From NCBI GenBank assembly GCA_011321845.1, contig DROQ01000036.1, forward strand, positions 1 through 44,064: a stretch of 44,064 nt of DNA, in the 5' to 3' direction. A program made the translations under genes and the position numbers. Under the pieces are notes generated by a model. The model had not been told where the DNA came from. It saw only the letters and a list, made by a program, of their open reading frames with translations, and ran no database searches. This document shows, in pieces, positions 16,623 through 23,549 of this stretch. Positions within the stretch are counted from its first letter, which is position 1; each line of letters begins with the position of its first letter. Source of the stretch: Planctomycetota bacterium (GTDB lineage Bacteria; Planctomycetota; UBA1135; GCA-002748355).

Positions 16623-18521
16623 ATGACCCTGATCTCACTTAGCCAGGTCGAGAGGAGCTTTGGCGACCGAATCATTTTCTCCGATGTCTCCCTGCGGATC
16701 GACGAAACGGACCACATCGGAGTTGTCGGTGACAACGGTGAGGGAAAGACCACCCTCTTCCGCGTCCTGACCGGTGAGGATCCCCCGGACCAGGGAACCC
16801 GCACGGCTCGCAAGGACCTCAGCATCGCGGGAACGGCCCAGATCCCCGTCTTCGCTCCGGGACAAACGGTCCTGGAGGCCCTTCAGGCATCCTTCGCCGA
16901 TCTCCAGGCCCTGGAGGACGAGCTTCGGCGGCTGGAAGCCGCCATGGAGGCCAACCCCGAGGACCCCAGACTCATGAAGCGCTACGAGGCCTGCTCCCTG
17001 GCCTTCGAAGCGGGCGGAGGCTGGCAGCGGGAGCAGCTGGCGAATCGAGCCCTCCAGGGCCTTGGCTTCTCCGAGAAGGACCGCAACCAGGACGCTTCCA
17101 CACTCTCCGGCGGACAGAAGGTCCGCCTCGAGCTGGCTCGCTGTCTCCTCCGCCCCGTCCACCTCCTGATGCTGGACGAGCCCACCAACCACCTCGACCT
17201 CACCGGCATCCGGTTTCTCGAGGAGCACCTCAGGAACCACCGAGGCGCTTTCGTCGTGATCTCCCACGACCGGACCTTCCTCGACCGCGTGGCCAACGCC
17301 ATCGTCGAAGTCGAAGGAGGCAAGGTCAACCGTTACCCCGGCAACTTCTCGGACTACCGCAAGCAGAAGGACCTTGGACTCAAAACGGCTTTGCGGGACT
17401 TCAAGAAACAGGAGGACTTCATCGCCAAGGAGATGGAGTTCATCCGCCGCCACATGGGCAGTCGAAGAACGGCCGAGGCCAAAGGGCGCCTCAAACGTCT
17501 GGAGCGCCTGAAACGCATCGCTCCCCCAAAGGGGGACAGCCGCTCCATGGGCCTCAGGTTCGGTGCCGCCAAGGGCCTCGAAGGGCAGACGGTTCTCGAA
17601 GTGGAGCAGCTCCGCTTTGGCTACGACAAAGACAAGCCTCTCTTTCAAAACCTGCACTTTCGCATCCAGCACGGCGAACGTGTGGGCATCGTCGGCCGCA
17701 ACGGCATCGGCAAGAGTTCTCTCCTGAGCCTGATCGCCGGTCGGCTGAGTCCCGATGCCGGCAAGATCGAAAAGGCCAAAAAACTGCGCATCTCCTGGTT
17801 TCGCCAGGAGATGGAGGACCTCCCAAGTCTCGGAACCGTCCTCCAGGCCCTGCACGTCCTCCTCCCGGACTGGACCGAAGGGCAGTGCCGTTCCCACCTG
17901 GCCCGCTTTCTTTTCTTCGAAGAAGACATCAGCAAGTCGGTGGAGGTCCTCTCGGGCGGAGAAAAGCGGCGGCTCGCCCTCGCCCGCCTGGTCACCCAGC
18001 CAGCGGACATCCTTCTCCTGGACGAACCCACCAACCACCTCGATATCTCCTCGCGGGAGGCTCTCGAAGAGGCATTGGAGTCCTTCAACGGCACCGTGGT
18101 CATGGTCTCCCACGACCGCTGGTTCCTGAAAACCCTCTCCGCCCGGATCCTGGAACTCCGGCCCGACGGCGTTCTCCCCCATCCGGACTTCGATGCCTTC
18201 GAGGAGGCCCTGCAACGGGATCGCAGATCCGCCACCCGCAAAAAAGCGGCAGCCAAATCCGCCCAGGAGCTTCCTCCGCCCAAGCCAGGTTCTTCGTCGA
18301 CAGCCTCGGGAAAAACGGGCAAGATTCGAAATCCCTGGGCCTTCCAAAAGCTGGAGGAGAAAATCTTCGAGCTGGAAGAGGAATTAGAGATCCTCCAGAA
18401 GGAGTGGGACGACCCCGAACTCTGGAAAGACGCCGAAAGAATGAAGTCCTTGAAAAAGAAAAAGGACAGCCTCGAAGAAACCCTCCAAGAGCACTACGAA
18501 CGCTGGGAGAATTGGGAGTGA
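16623..18521 (+). CDS. ABC-F family ATPase (Uup-like)
   Basis: This 632-residue soluble protein has two ABC cassettes and no membrane helices. Cassette 1 has Walker A GDNGEGKTT (36-44), signature LSGGQ (161-165) and Walker B LLMLDEPTNHLD. Cassette 2 has Walker A GRNGIGKSS (358-366), signature LSGGE (443-447) and Walker B ILLLDEPTNHLD. The interdomain linker (about 245-310, KEMEFIRRHMGSRRTAEAKGRLKRL region) matches the P-site tRNA-interaction linker of ABC-F proteins. A Lys/Pro-rich tether and a coiled coil (about 575-632) at the C-terminus match the Uup DNA- or ribosome-binding tail. ABC-F proteins act on ribosomes. The stop overlaps argS by four bases (GTGA). Confidence 0.9.
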   Translation: MTLISLSQVERSFGDRIIFSDVSLRIDETDHIGVVGDNGEGKTTLFRVLTGEDPPDQGTRTARKDLSIAGTAQIPVFAPGQTVLEALQASFADLQALEDELRRLEAAMEANPEDPRLMKRYEACSLAFEAGGGWQREQLANRALQGLGFSEKDRNQDASTLSGGQKVRLELARCLLRPVHLLMLDEPTNHLDLTGIRFLEEHLRNHRGAFVVISHDRTFLDRVANAIVEVEGGKVNRYPGNFSDYRKQKDLGLKTALRDFKKQEDFIAKEMEFIRRHMGSRRTAEAKGRLKRLERLKRIAPPKGDSRSMGLRFGAAKGLEGQTVLEVEQLRFGYDKDKPLFQNLHFRIQHGERVGIVGRNGIGKSSLLSLIAGRLSPDAGKIEKAKKLRISWFRQEMEDLPSLGTVLQALHVLLPDWTEGQCRSHLARFLFFEEDISKSVEVLSGGEKRRLALARLVTQPADILLLDEPTNHLDISSREALEEALESFNGTVVMVSHDRWFLKTLSARILELRPDGVLPHPDFDAFEEALQRDRRSATRKKAAAKSAQELPPPKPGSSSTASGKTGKIRNPWAFQKLEEKIFELEEELEILQKEWDDPELWKDAERMKSLKKKKDSLEETLQEHYERWENWE

Positions 18522-20278
18522 ATCCACAAGTCCTCGATCCAAACGCCTACCTCGAAGGCCTCGTCCGCAATGCCCTCGGAGAACTCCTGGGAGAAGAGGC
18601 TGCGGTCCTGCCCGTATCCCTGGACCGCCCCCGCCAGCCCGAACATGGGGACCTGGGGCTCCCCTGCTTTCCCTACGCCAAAGCCCTCAAAACCAATCCG
18701 GCCCAGGCTGCTTCCATGTTGGCCGAGCGAATCCGGCCGGACACGCTGGTCTCGGAGGTTCGTCCGACCGGCCCCTTTCTCAACTTCCGCTTCCATCCCA
18801 AAGCCCTGGCCGAGAACGTCGTCCGGGGCATCCTGGAGGAGAAGGAACCCTACGGCCCCTGGGCCTCCAACGGCCTCAGTGTCGTCATCGATTTCTCCTC
18901 GCCCAACATCGCCAAGCCCTTCCACCTCGGCCACCTCCGATCCACGGTGATCGGGGCAGCGCTCCGGCGCCTCTACCGGTTCACCGGCCACGAAGTCCAC
19001 GGAATCAACCATCTCGGCGACTGGGGAAGTCAGTTCGGCAAGATCATCGTCGCCTGGCGCGAATGGGGCGACGAAAAGGCCCTGCAAAAAGATCCCATGC
19101 GCCACCTCTTCGACATCTATGTCCGTTACCAGCGGGAAGAAAAGGAACGCCCCGAACTCAAGGAACAGGCAGCCGAAGCCTTCCGTCGCCTCGAGTCGGG
19201 GGAGGAAAACGAGGAACGGGCCATCTGGAAGAAGCTCCGGGATATCAGCCTCCAGGCCTTCCAGGGCCCCTACAAGCGCCTCCGGGTCGAGTTCGACCAC
19301 ATGACGGGAGAGAGTTTCTACGAGGACAAGATGGAGGCCGTGATCCAGGAACTGGAGAAAGCCGGCATCACCACTGTCTCCGAGGGAGCCCTCGTCGTGG
19401 AGTTCCCGGAGCAGAAGATCCCCCCATGCATCCTGCGCAAGAGCGACGGAACCACGATCTATGCCACAAGGGATCTCGCCGCCCTCTTCTACCGCCGGGA
19501 GACCTACCATTTCGACAAGGCTCTCTACGTCGTGGGCTCGGAGCAAAAGCTCCACTTCCGCCAGCTCGCCCTCGTCCTCGAGAAACTCGGCTGGCCCCAG
19601 GCCAAGAACGTCCAACACGTGGACTTCGGCCTGATCCTCTTTTTCAACCAAGAGAAGGGGCGCTGGGAGAAGGGCAAGACCCGGTCCGGAAACGCCATCT
19701 TTTTGGACGAGGTCCTGGACGAAGCCGTCGCGGGCGTCAAAAAGATCATCGAGGAGAAGAATCCGGATCTCCCCGACAAGGAGGCCATCGCCGAGGCCGT
19801 CGGGGTCTCCGCAATCATCTTCAACGACCTCAAGAACGGCAGGATCAAAGACGTCAAGTTCGACTGGAACGAGATGCTCAGCTTCGAGGGGGAAACCGGC
19901 CCCTATGTGCAATACGCGGGCGCGAGGCTTTCCAGTATTCTGCGCAAGGCAGGCAGTTCCGTCCCGGCCATGACCCAGTCCATTGCGAGCGAAGGGGGGA
20001 TCGACTTCGAACTCCTCTCGGACGCTACCCCCGTCCTCCTGACCATGATGGAGTTCGGCCCCACGCTGAAACGAGCCCTGGAGAAAAACGAGCCCTCCAT
20101 CCTGACAAACCTCATGATCCGGATCGCTTCCGAGATCCACAGCTTTCTCCGGGATCACCGCGTCCTCGGAGAAGATCCCGACTTGACCCGGGCCCGCCTT
20201 GCCCTGGTGGCAGCAGGGCGCAAAATCCTGGAAACGGGGCTGGAAATTCTGGGAGTCACCTCACCGGAGAGGATGTGA
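18518..20278 (+). CDS. argS: arginyl-tRNA synthetase
   Basis: This is a 586-residue class I aminoacyl-tRNA synthetase. The GTG start at 18518 overlaps the ABC-F stop; GGGAG and GGGA runs precede it. The N-terminal ~90 residues form the Arg_S additional domain that binds the tRNA elbow. The HIGH motif is HLGH at 136-139 within SSPNIAKPFHLGHLRST, a hallmark of ArgRS. The KMSKS-equivalent region reads GKTRSGNAIFLDEV, the variant found in many ArgRS, and the tail from about 465 is the DALR anticodon-binding domain. It charges tRNA-Arg. Overlap with the ABC-F gene suggests one transcript for translation-related functions, probably including apt downstream. Confidence 0.96.
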   Translation: MNPQVLDPNAYLEGLVRNALGELLGEEAAVLPVSLDRPRQPEHGDLGLPCFPYAKALKTNPAQAASMLAERIRPDTLVSEVRPTGPFLNFRFHPKALAENVVRGILEEKEPYGPWASNGLSVVIDFSSPNIAKPFHLGHLRSTVIGAALRRLYRFTGHEVHGINHLGDWGSQFGKIIVAWREWGDEKALQKDPMRHLFDIYVRYQREEKERPELKEQAAEAFRRLESGEENEERAIWKKLRDISLQAFQGPYKRLRVEFDHMTGESFYEDKMEAVIQELEKAGITTVSEGALVVEFPEQKIPPCILRKSDGTTIYATRDLAALFYRRETYHFDKALYVVGSEQKLHFRQLALVLEKLGWPQAKNVQHVDFGLILFFNQEKGRWEKGKTRSGNAIFLDEVLDEAVAGVKKIIEEKNPDLPDKEAIAEAVGVSAIIFNDLKNGRIKDVKFDWNEMLSFEGETGPYVQYAGARLSSILRKAGSSVPAMTQSIASEGGIDFELLSDATPVLLTMMEFGPTLKRALEKNEPSILTNLMIRIASEIHSFLRDHRVLGEDPDLTRARLALVAAGRKILETGLEILGVTSPERM

Positions 20279-20342
20279 TCCGACGATGGATCCTCTGGAG
20301 AACGAAACTTTGACGAAGCGGGCATTCCATTAGCAGGAGAAA

Positions 20343-20861
20343 ATGACGATGGACCTCAACCAATTCATTCGCGATGTCCCCGACTTCCCCCAGAAGGGGA
20401 TTGTCTTCAAGGACATCACCCCCCTCCTTGGCGATCCCAAGGCCTATCGTTTCTGCCTCGCCACCATGGCCAATCTGGTGAGCGATGAATCCTTCGACAA
20501 AATCGCTGGAATCGAGAGCCGTGGGTTCATTTTTGGAGCAGCGTTGGCCAAAGAATTCGGGGTGGGTTTCATTCCCATTCGAAAACCGGGCAAGCTTCCT
20601 TGGAAGACCTCGCAGGTGGAATATGTCCTCGAATACGGAACCGACACGATCGAGATCCACCAGGACGCGGTCAAACCGGGGGAAAGGGTCCTGGTCGTCG
20701 ACGATCTCCTGGCAACCGGCGGAACCATGGAGGCTTCCATTCGCCTGCTGGAGGAGGTCGGAGGAATCGTCCCCGCTTGTCTTGTGTTGGTGGAACTCGA
20801 ATTTCTGAAGGGCCGTAAGAAGCTGGGAGAGAAGGACTTAAAATCTCTCCTCAAGTACTGA
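20343..20861 (+). CDS. apt: adenine phosphoribosyltransferase
   Basis: This is a 172-residue purine-salvage enzyme that converts adenine and PRPP to AMP. The family start DFPQKGIVFKDITPLL and the PRPP-binding loop VLVVDDLLATGGT (116-128) are present, along with the flexible-loop region RKPGKLPWKT (80-89). AGGAGAAA precedes the ATG at 20343, so this is preferred over the in-frame ATG two codons later. The gene follows argS by 64 bases, and its stop codon is built into a terminator hairpin. Confidence 0.95.
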   Translation: MTMDLNQFIRDVPDFPQKGIVFKDITPLLGDPKAYRFCLATMANLVSDESFDKIAGIESRGFIFGAALAKEFGVGFIPIRKPGKLPWKTSQVEYVLEYGTDTIEIHQDAVKPGERVLVVDDLLATGGTMEASIRLLEEVGGIVPACLVLVELEFLKGRKKLGEKDLKSLLKY

Positions 20862-20877
20862 GGGCTTTTCTTTTTTA
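20849..20877 (+). terminator. intrinsic terminator overlapping the apt stop
   Basis: CCTCA (20849-20853) and TGAGG (20859-20863) form a five-pair stem with loop AGTAC. The TGA of apt is part of the 3' arm. GCTTTTCTTTTTTATTTTT follows. The stem is short but the U-tract is long, so termination of the argS-apt transcript here is likely, isolating the riboswitch leader downstream. Confidence 0.65.
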
Positions 20878-20970
20878 TTTTTCCCTGAACGCGGGCGAGG
20901 GCCTGGCCGATCAATTCAGGTCGGGTCGGCCCGGAGCTGAAACGACAACGTTCTTTCCAAATCTATTCTT

Positions 20971-21057
20971 CCCGACAAAGGCAAACCTATCGAAAGGTAG
21001 GGACGCAAAACCATGGACCTCCCCGGTGTCAACCGAGTTGGGTCAAGCAGTATCGGG
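20971..21057 (+). ncRNA. c-di-GMP-I (GEMM) riboswitch aptamer
   Basis: The conserved core is present in order: AAAGGCAAACC (20977-20987); a hairpin CCTATC-GAAA-GGTAGG with the canonical GNRA tetraloop (20986-21001); then GGGACGCAAAACC (21000-21012). The closing helix P1 pairs CCCGA (20971-20975) with TCGGG (21053-21057). The second arm pairs GACCT (21016-21020) with GGGTC (21040-21044) and holds an inner hairpin CGGT-GTCA-ACCG (21024-21035). The near-universal GEMM-I words GGCAAACC and GGGACGCAAA, together with the right spacing and foldable arms, make this a strong call. The family binds cyclic di-GMP and is often found ahead of motility, pilus and envelope genes. Here it precedes a FliA-type sigma factor by about 350 bases. 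Confidence 0.93.
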
Positions 21058-21111
21058 TCAAAGAAACGTGCCACCTCCTGGTGCCGCGCAGAAAGAAACA
21101 TTGACCCTTTT
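21040..21111 (+). promoter_or_regulatory. candidate riboswitch expression platform (terminator switch)
   Basis: The word GGGTCAA occurs twice, at 21040-21046 (overlapping the 3' strand of the aptamer's second arm) and 21055-21061 (overlapping the 3' strand of P1). Its complement TTGACCC sits at 21101-21107 and is followed by TTTT. Pairing of TTGACCC with either copy would make a seven-pair stem before a U-run and would break an aptamer helix. A small hairpin CACC-TCCT-GGTG lies in the loop. If this is the platform, a ligand-stabilised aptamer should disfavour the terminator, giving an ON switch; that direction is inference. Confidence 0.5.
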
Positions 21112-21411
21112 GGCCCCCTTGGAACGCATTGACTAGGCCGCCAGGTTACCGAAGGAAGTATCGAGAACGAGCAGGGCCCCCCGGGGACCGCTTTTGCGAT
21201 CCACTTTTGTGATCCGTGAGATCCGCCCTGCGCTGGACCCGAGACTTCATTCTGTCGATTGGACCGAGCAGTGAAGGCTTGGGTTTTTTTGTGCCCTCTC
21301 GCTTCTCGAAGCGCGATCCTTGGGGTACACATGGCTTGGCCAGCGCTTGGTAGGTTCTGGACCGGGAAGAAAAAAGCCTTCTTCTTCCAAATTCCAACCA
21401 AGGTGCACTCG
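21112..21411 (+). other. long untranslated leader before the sigma factor, no gene seen
   Basis: These 300 bases between the riboswitch and the sigma factor start hold no recognised gene. A GC-rich hairpin-like run (GGGCCCCCCGGGGACC, about 21174-21189) followed by GCTTTT might be a second weak terminator. The sigma reading frame is open back to 21259, but the longer start adds residues unlike any sigma factor and has no ribosome site. Confidence 0.4.
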
Positions 21412-22470
21412 ATGGCCACAACAAATACTCGCAAACGTTCTTCTACCCCATCCGCCTCCAGGAAAAGCAGCTCCAAGAAAACGAATTCGACAAGGACCAG
21501 CGCCCGGAAAAGGAGCGCCCCGAAGGCAGGGCCAGGACGGAAGACACAGGCCAAAACCCATCAGGCTGGCGCAAAGAAGACCGCCAAGAAGACGCTGAGC
21601 GCGAAGAAGACCACCAGGAAGGCAAAAACCAGAAACTCCGCCGAAGAGGAACCCCTCAAGGTCCCCGCTCCCGAGCTCAGCAACGCGGAAAAGAAGAAGA
21701 TGGAAGAAGCCAGGCTCATGCAGATCTGGAAGGTCTTCAAAAAGACGGACGACGACAACCTTCGCAACATCCTCGTCGAGACCCACTTTCCCCTCGTGAA
21801 ATATATCGCCGAGCGCCTGCTCCAGACGCTTCCCCGATCCATCGAGCTGGGAGATCTGATCAGCGCCGGAACCTTTGGGCTCATGGACGCGATCCGCGGC
21901 TTCGACCTCAAGAGAGGAATCAAGTTCAAGACCTATTGCTCCACCCGTATCCGGGGAGCCATCCTGGATGAGCTGAGGAGCCAGGACTGGGTCCCCAGGC
22001 TGGTCCGCCTCAAAGCCCACCGCCTCCAGAAGGCGATCGCCAAGCTCGAAGCACGTTGCGGAAACGAGGTCAACGACTACGACCTCGCCCGGGAAATGGA
22101 CATTTCCATCCAGGAACTCTCCGCCCTCAAATCAGAAGCTTCCCCCAAAGCCATGTTCTCCCTTTCCGACAAGATCGATGACGGCGAAGATCGCAGCGAT
22201 ATGGAAAAGGTCGAAATCATCGAAGACAAGAAGGGTTGCGACCCCATCCAAGCCATGCAACAGCAGGATGTTCTGGACCTGATCACCCGGAACCTCACCA
22301 AAAAGGAAAGATTGATCATCATCATGTATTACTACGAAGGCCTGACAATGCGGGAGATTGGAGACATCATGTCTCTCACCGAGTCCCGTGTCTGCCAGAT
22401 CCACAGCAACGTCATGTCCCGCCTCAAGGTCCAGATCCAGACCATGTCCCACGAGGGTCTGGGGGTATAG
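21412..22470 (+). CDS. FliA/WhiG-type sigma factor with H1-like basic N-terminal tail
   Basis: This 352-residue sigma-70-family protein starts at 21412, with AAGGTG six bases upstream. Residues 1-76 contain 25 Lys/Arg and no Asp/Glu, with Ala/Ser/Thr between (KKTAKKTLSAKKTTRKAK), like a histone H1 tail. The sigma core begins near 105. Region 2 has ILVETHFPLVKYIAERL, ELGDLISAGTFGLMDAI and IKFKTYCSTRIRGAILDELR, then SQDWVPR, the signature of FliA/WhiG sigma-28 proteins. Region 3 spans about 205-245. Region 4 (about 288-340) has LTKKERLIIIMYYYEGLTMREIGDIMSLTESRVCQIHS (split here), the -35-binding helix-turn-helix. In other bacteria these sigmas direct flagellar and chemotaxis genes. CheY and CheX genes follow, and a c-di-GMP riboswitch precedes. 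Confidence 0.92.
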   Translation: MATTNTRKRSSTPSASRKSSSKKTNSTRTSARKRSAPKAGPGRKTQAKTHQAGAKKTAKKTLSAKKTTRKAKTRNSAEEEPLKVPAPELSNAEKKKMEEARLMQIWKVFKKTDDDNLRNILVETHFPLVKYIAERLLQTLPRSIELGDLISAGTFGLMDAIRGFDLKRGIKFKTYCSTRIRGAILDELRSQDWVPRLVRLKAHRLQKAIAKLEARCGNEVNDYDLAREMDISIQELSALKSEASPKAMFSLSDKIDDGEDRSDMEKVEIIEDKKGCDPIQAMQQQDVLDLITRNLTKKERLIIIMYYYEGLTMREIGDIMSLTESRVCQIHSNVMSRLKVQIQTMSHEGLGV

Positions 22471-22481
22471 CCCGGTCCGCC

Positions 22482-22544
22482 CCTGGCTTGCCAGGTCTCC
22501 TGGCCCTGAAAAAAACGGGAATGGGGCGCTTCGCGCGATTCCCG
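22482..22544 (+). other. stem-loops between the sigma factor and cheY genes
   Basis: Two overlapping hairpins share CCAGG (22491-22495): CCTGGC-TT-GCCAGG (22482-22495) and CCAGG-TCT-CCTGG (22491-22503), so only one can form. A third, stronger stem pairs CGGGAAT (22516-22522) with ATTCCCG (22538-22544) around an inner GCGC-TTC-GCGC. No U-run follows, so these are not clear intrinsic terminators. They could attenuate or stabilise the transcript leading into cheY. Confidence 0.4.
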
Positions 22545-22639
22545 GGAGACTCGCCTCCAAAAAGGCTTGAGTTTCCCCTCCCTTGGACCCGAAAAACACA
22601 GGTATTGGGCAGACAGTTTTTGAATGCGAGGAGCAAGGA

Positions 22640-23008
22640 ATGGCCAATATTCTTATCGTAGATGACTCCGGGACCATGCGAAAGATCATCATGCGTGGAA
22701 TCCGGCAGGCGGGTTTCAAGGTAGACAGTTTTGTTGAGGCCGAGGACGGGGTCAAAGGCCTCAGCGCCTTGGAAGGAACCTCGGTGGATCTGATCCTGTC
22801 CGACGTCAACATGCCGAACATGAATGGTCTCGACTTCCTTTCGGCGGTCAGGGAGAAGTATGGGACCTCCACTCCCGTCGTCATGATCACAACGGAAGGC
22901 AGCAATGATGTCGTCAATGAAGCGAGGACCCGGGGAGCCAACGGCTACCTGAAGAAACCCTTCACACCCGAGCAGGTCCAAACCGTTCTTGGACCCTTTA
23001 TCGGGTAA
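22640..23008 (+). CDS. CheY-type single-domain response regulator
   Basis: This 122-residue protein is a lone receiver domain. The acidic pocket is Asp8/Asp9 (ILIVDDSGTMRKII), the phospho-acceptor is Asp55 (ILSDVNMPNMNG), with Thr84 and Lys106 (KKPF) completing the active site. The DDSGTMRKI and MITTEG sequences are close to classical CheY, which carries the phosphoryl signal to the flagellar switch or another motor. GAGGAG lies seven bases before the ATG at 22640. The next gene encodes a CheX-like phosphatase expected to act on this protein. No kinase of the CheA type is in the window. Confidence 0.93.
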   Translation: MANILIVDDSGTMRKIIMRGIRQAGFKVDSFVEAEDGVKGLSALEGTSVDLILSDVNMPNMNGLDFLSAVREKYGTSTPVVMITTEGSNDVVNEARTRGANGYLKKPFTPEQVQTVLGPFIG

Positions 23009-23035
23009 ACCCCTTCCCAAGCCAAGGAGTTCCCT

Positions 23036-23527
23036 ATGCCCGGCGCGCTTGACATCGACCTCTCCGAAAAACTGGATGAAATGGTGATCGAGATCTTTCA
23101 AACCATGATCCCGCTTCCCCTCGAAAAGAAAGGGGGGAAGAATGGGGTCCATCCAGCGGAAGGAACGGAGATGCTTGCGATCCTGGGTTTCACGGGAACA
23201 GCCACAGGATCCATCTCGGTCAGCACCACGAGGGAGTGTGCAAAAAAAATCACAGCGGCCCTCCTCATGATGGATCCAGACGAAGAAATCCCCGAAGAAG
23301 ACGTGGCCGATGCCCTGGGAGAACTATCCAACATGGTAGGAGGGAACCTGAAAAACGCCGTCGTCGAAGGGGGAATCAAAATGAATCTTGCCGCACCTGC
23401 GATCGTGGATGGCCAACAGATCCACACCTCCCCTGGGAGCAAAATCATTCGGGGCTTTACTCGGGACTTTCAGGTCGAAGGTAAACCCCTCTCCGTGAGT
23501 TTCTCGGTTGAGGGGCACCGGGGTTGA
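23036..23527 (+). CDS. CheX-like CheY-P phosphatase
   Basis: This 163-residue protein resembles CheX. The key motif ALGELSNMVGGNLK contains the phosphatase pair Glu96 and Asn99 (ExxN), which in CheX/CheC inserts into the CheY active site to speed dephosphorylation. The C-terminal strand region GFTRDFQVEGKPLSVSFSV fits the family's dimer beta-sheet. It is 27 bases downstream of cheY. CheX is usually found with chemotaxis or type IV pilus signalling. Only one ExxN motif is seen, as in CheX rather than CheC. Confidence 0.88.
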   Translation: MPGALDIDLSEKLDEMVIEIFQTMIPLPLEKKGGKNGVHPAEGTEMLAILGFTGTATGSISVSTTRECAKKITAALLMMDPDEEIPEEDVADALGELSNMVGGNLKNAVVEGGIKMNLAAPAIVDGQQIHTSPGSKIIRGFTRDFQVEGKPLSVSFSVEGHRG

Positions 23528-23549
23528 ACAAGCTTAGCGAAGTGCGAGA

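Noticed and set aside
16635-18347. Long open frame on the minus strand opposite the ABC-F gene (and similar ones opposite the HlyD and argS genes)
   Set aside because: These mirror strongly supported genes, have no recognisable domains, and are expected from codon bias in GC-rich DNA.
17885-18517. Apparent 211-residue N-terminal extension of argS reading through the ABC-F gene
   Set aside because: The extension is an out-of-frame reading of the ABC-F sequence. The GTG at 18518 gives a normal-length ArgRS.
20886-20913. TGAA-N16-GCCGATCA upstream of the riboswitch, like a FliA-type promoter that would make the sigma factor autoregulatory
   Set aside because: The -10 part is one base from GCCGATAA, but the -35 part is poor and the spacing is off by one, so it is too weak to list as a promoter.
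21174-21195. GC-rich run followed by GCTTTT in the sigma leader as a second terminator
   Set aside because: The best pairing leaves a two-base loop and mismatched outer bases; the U-run is short.
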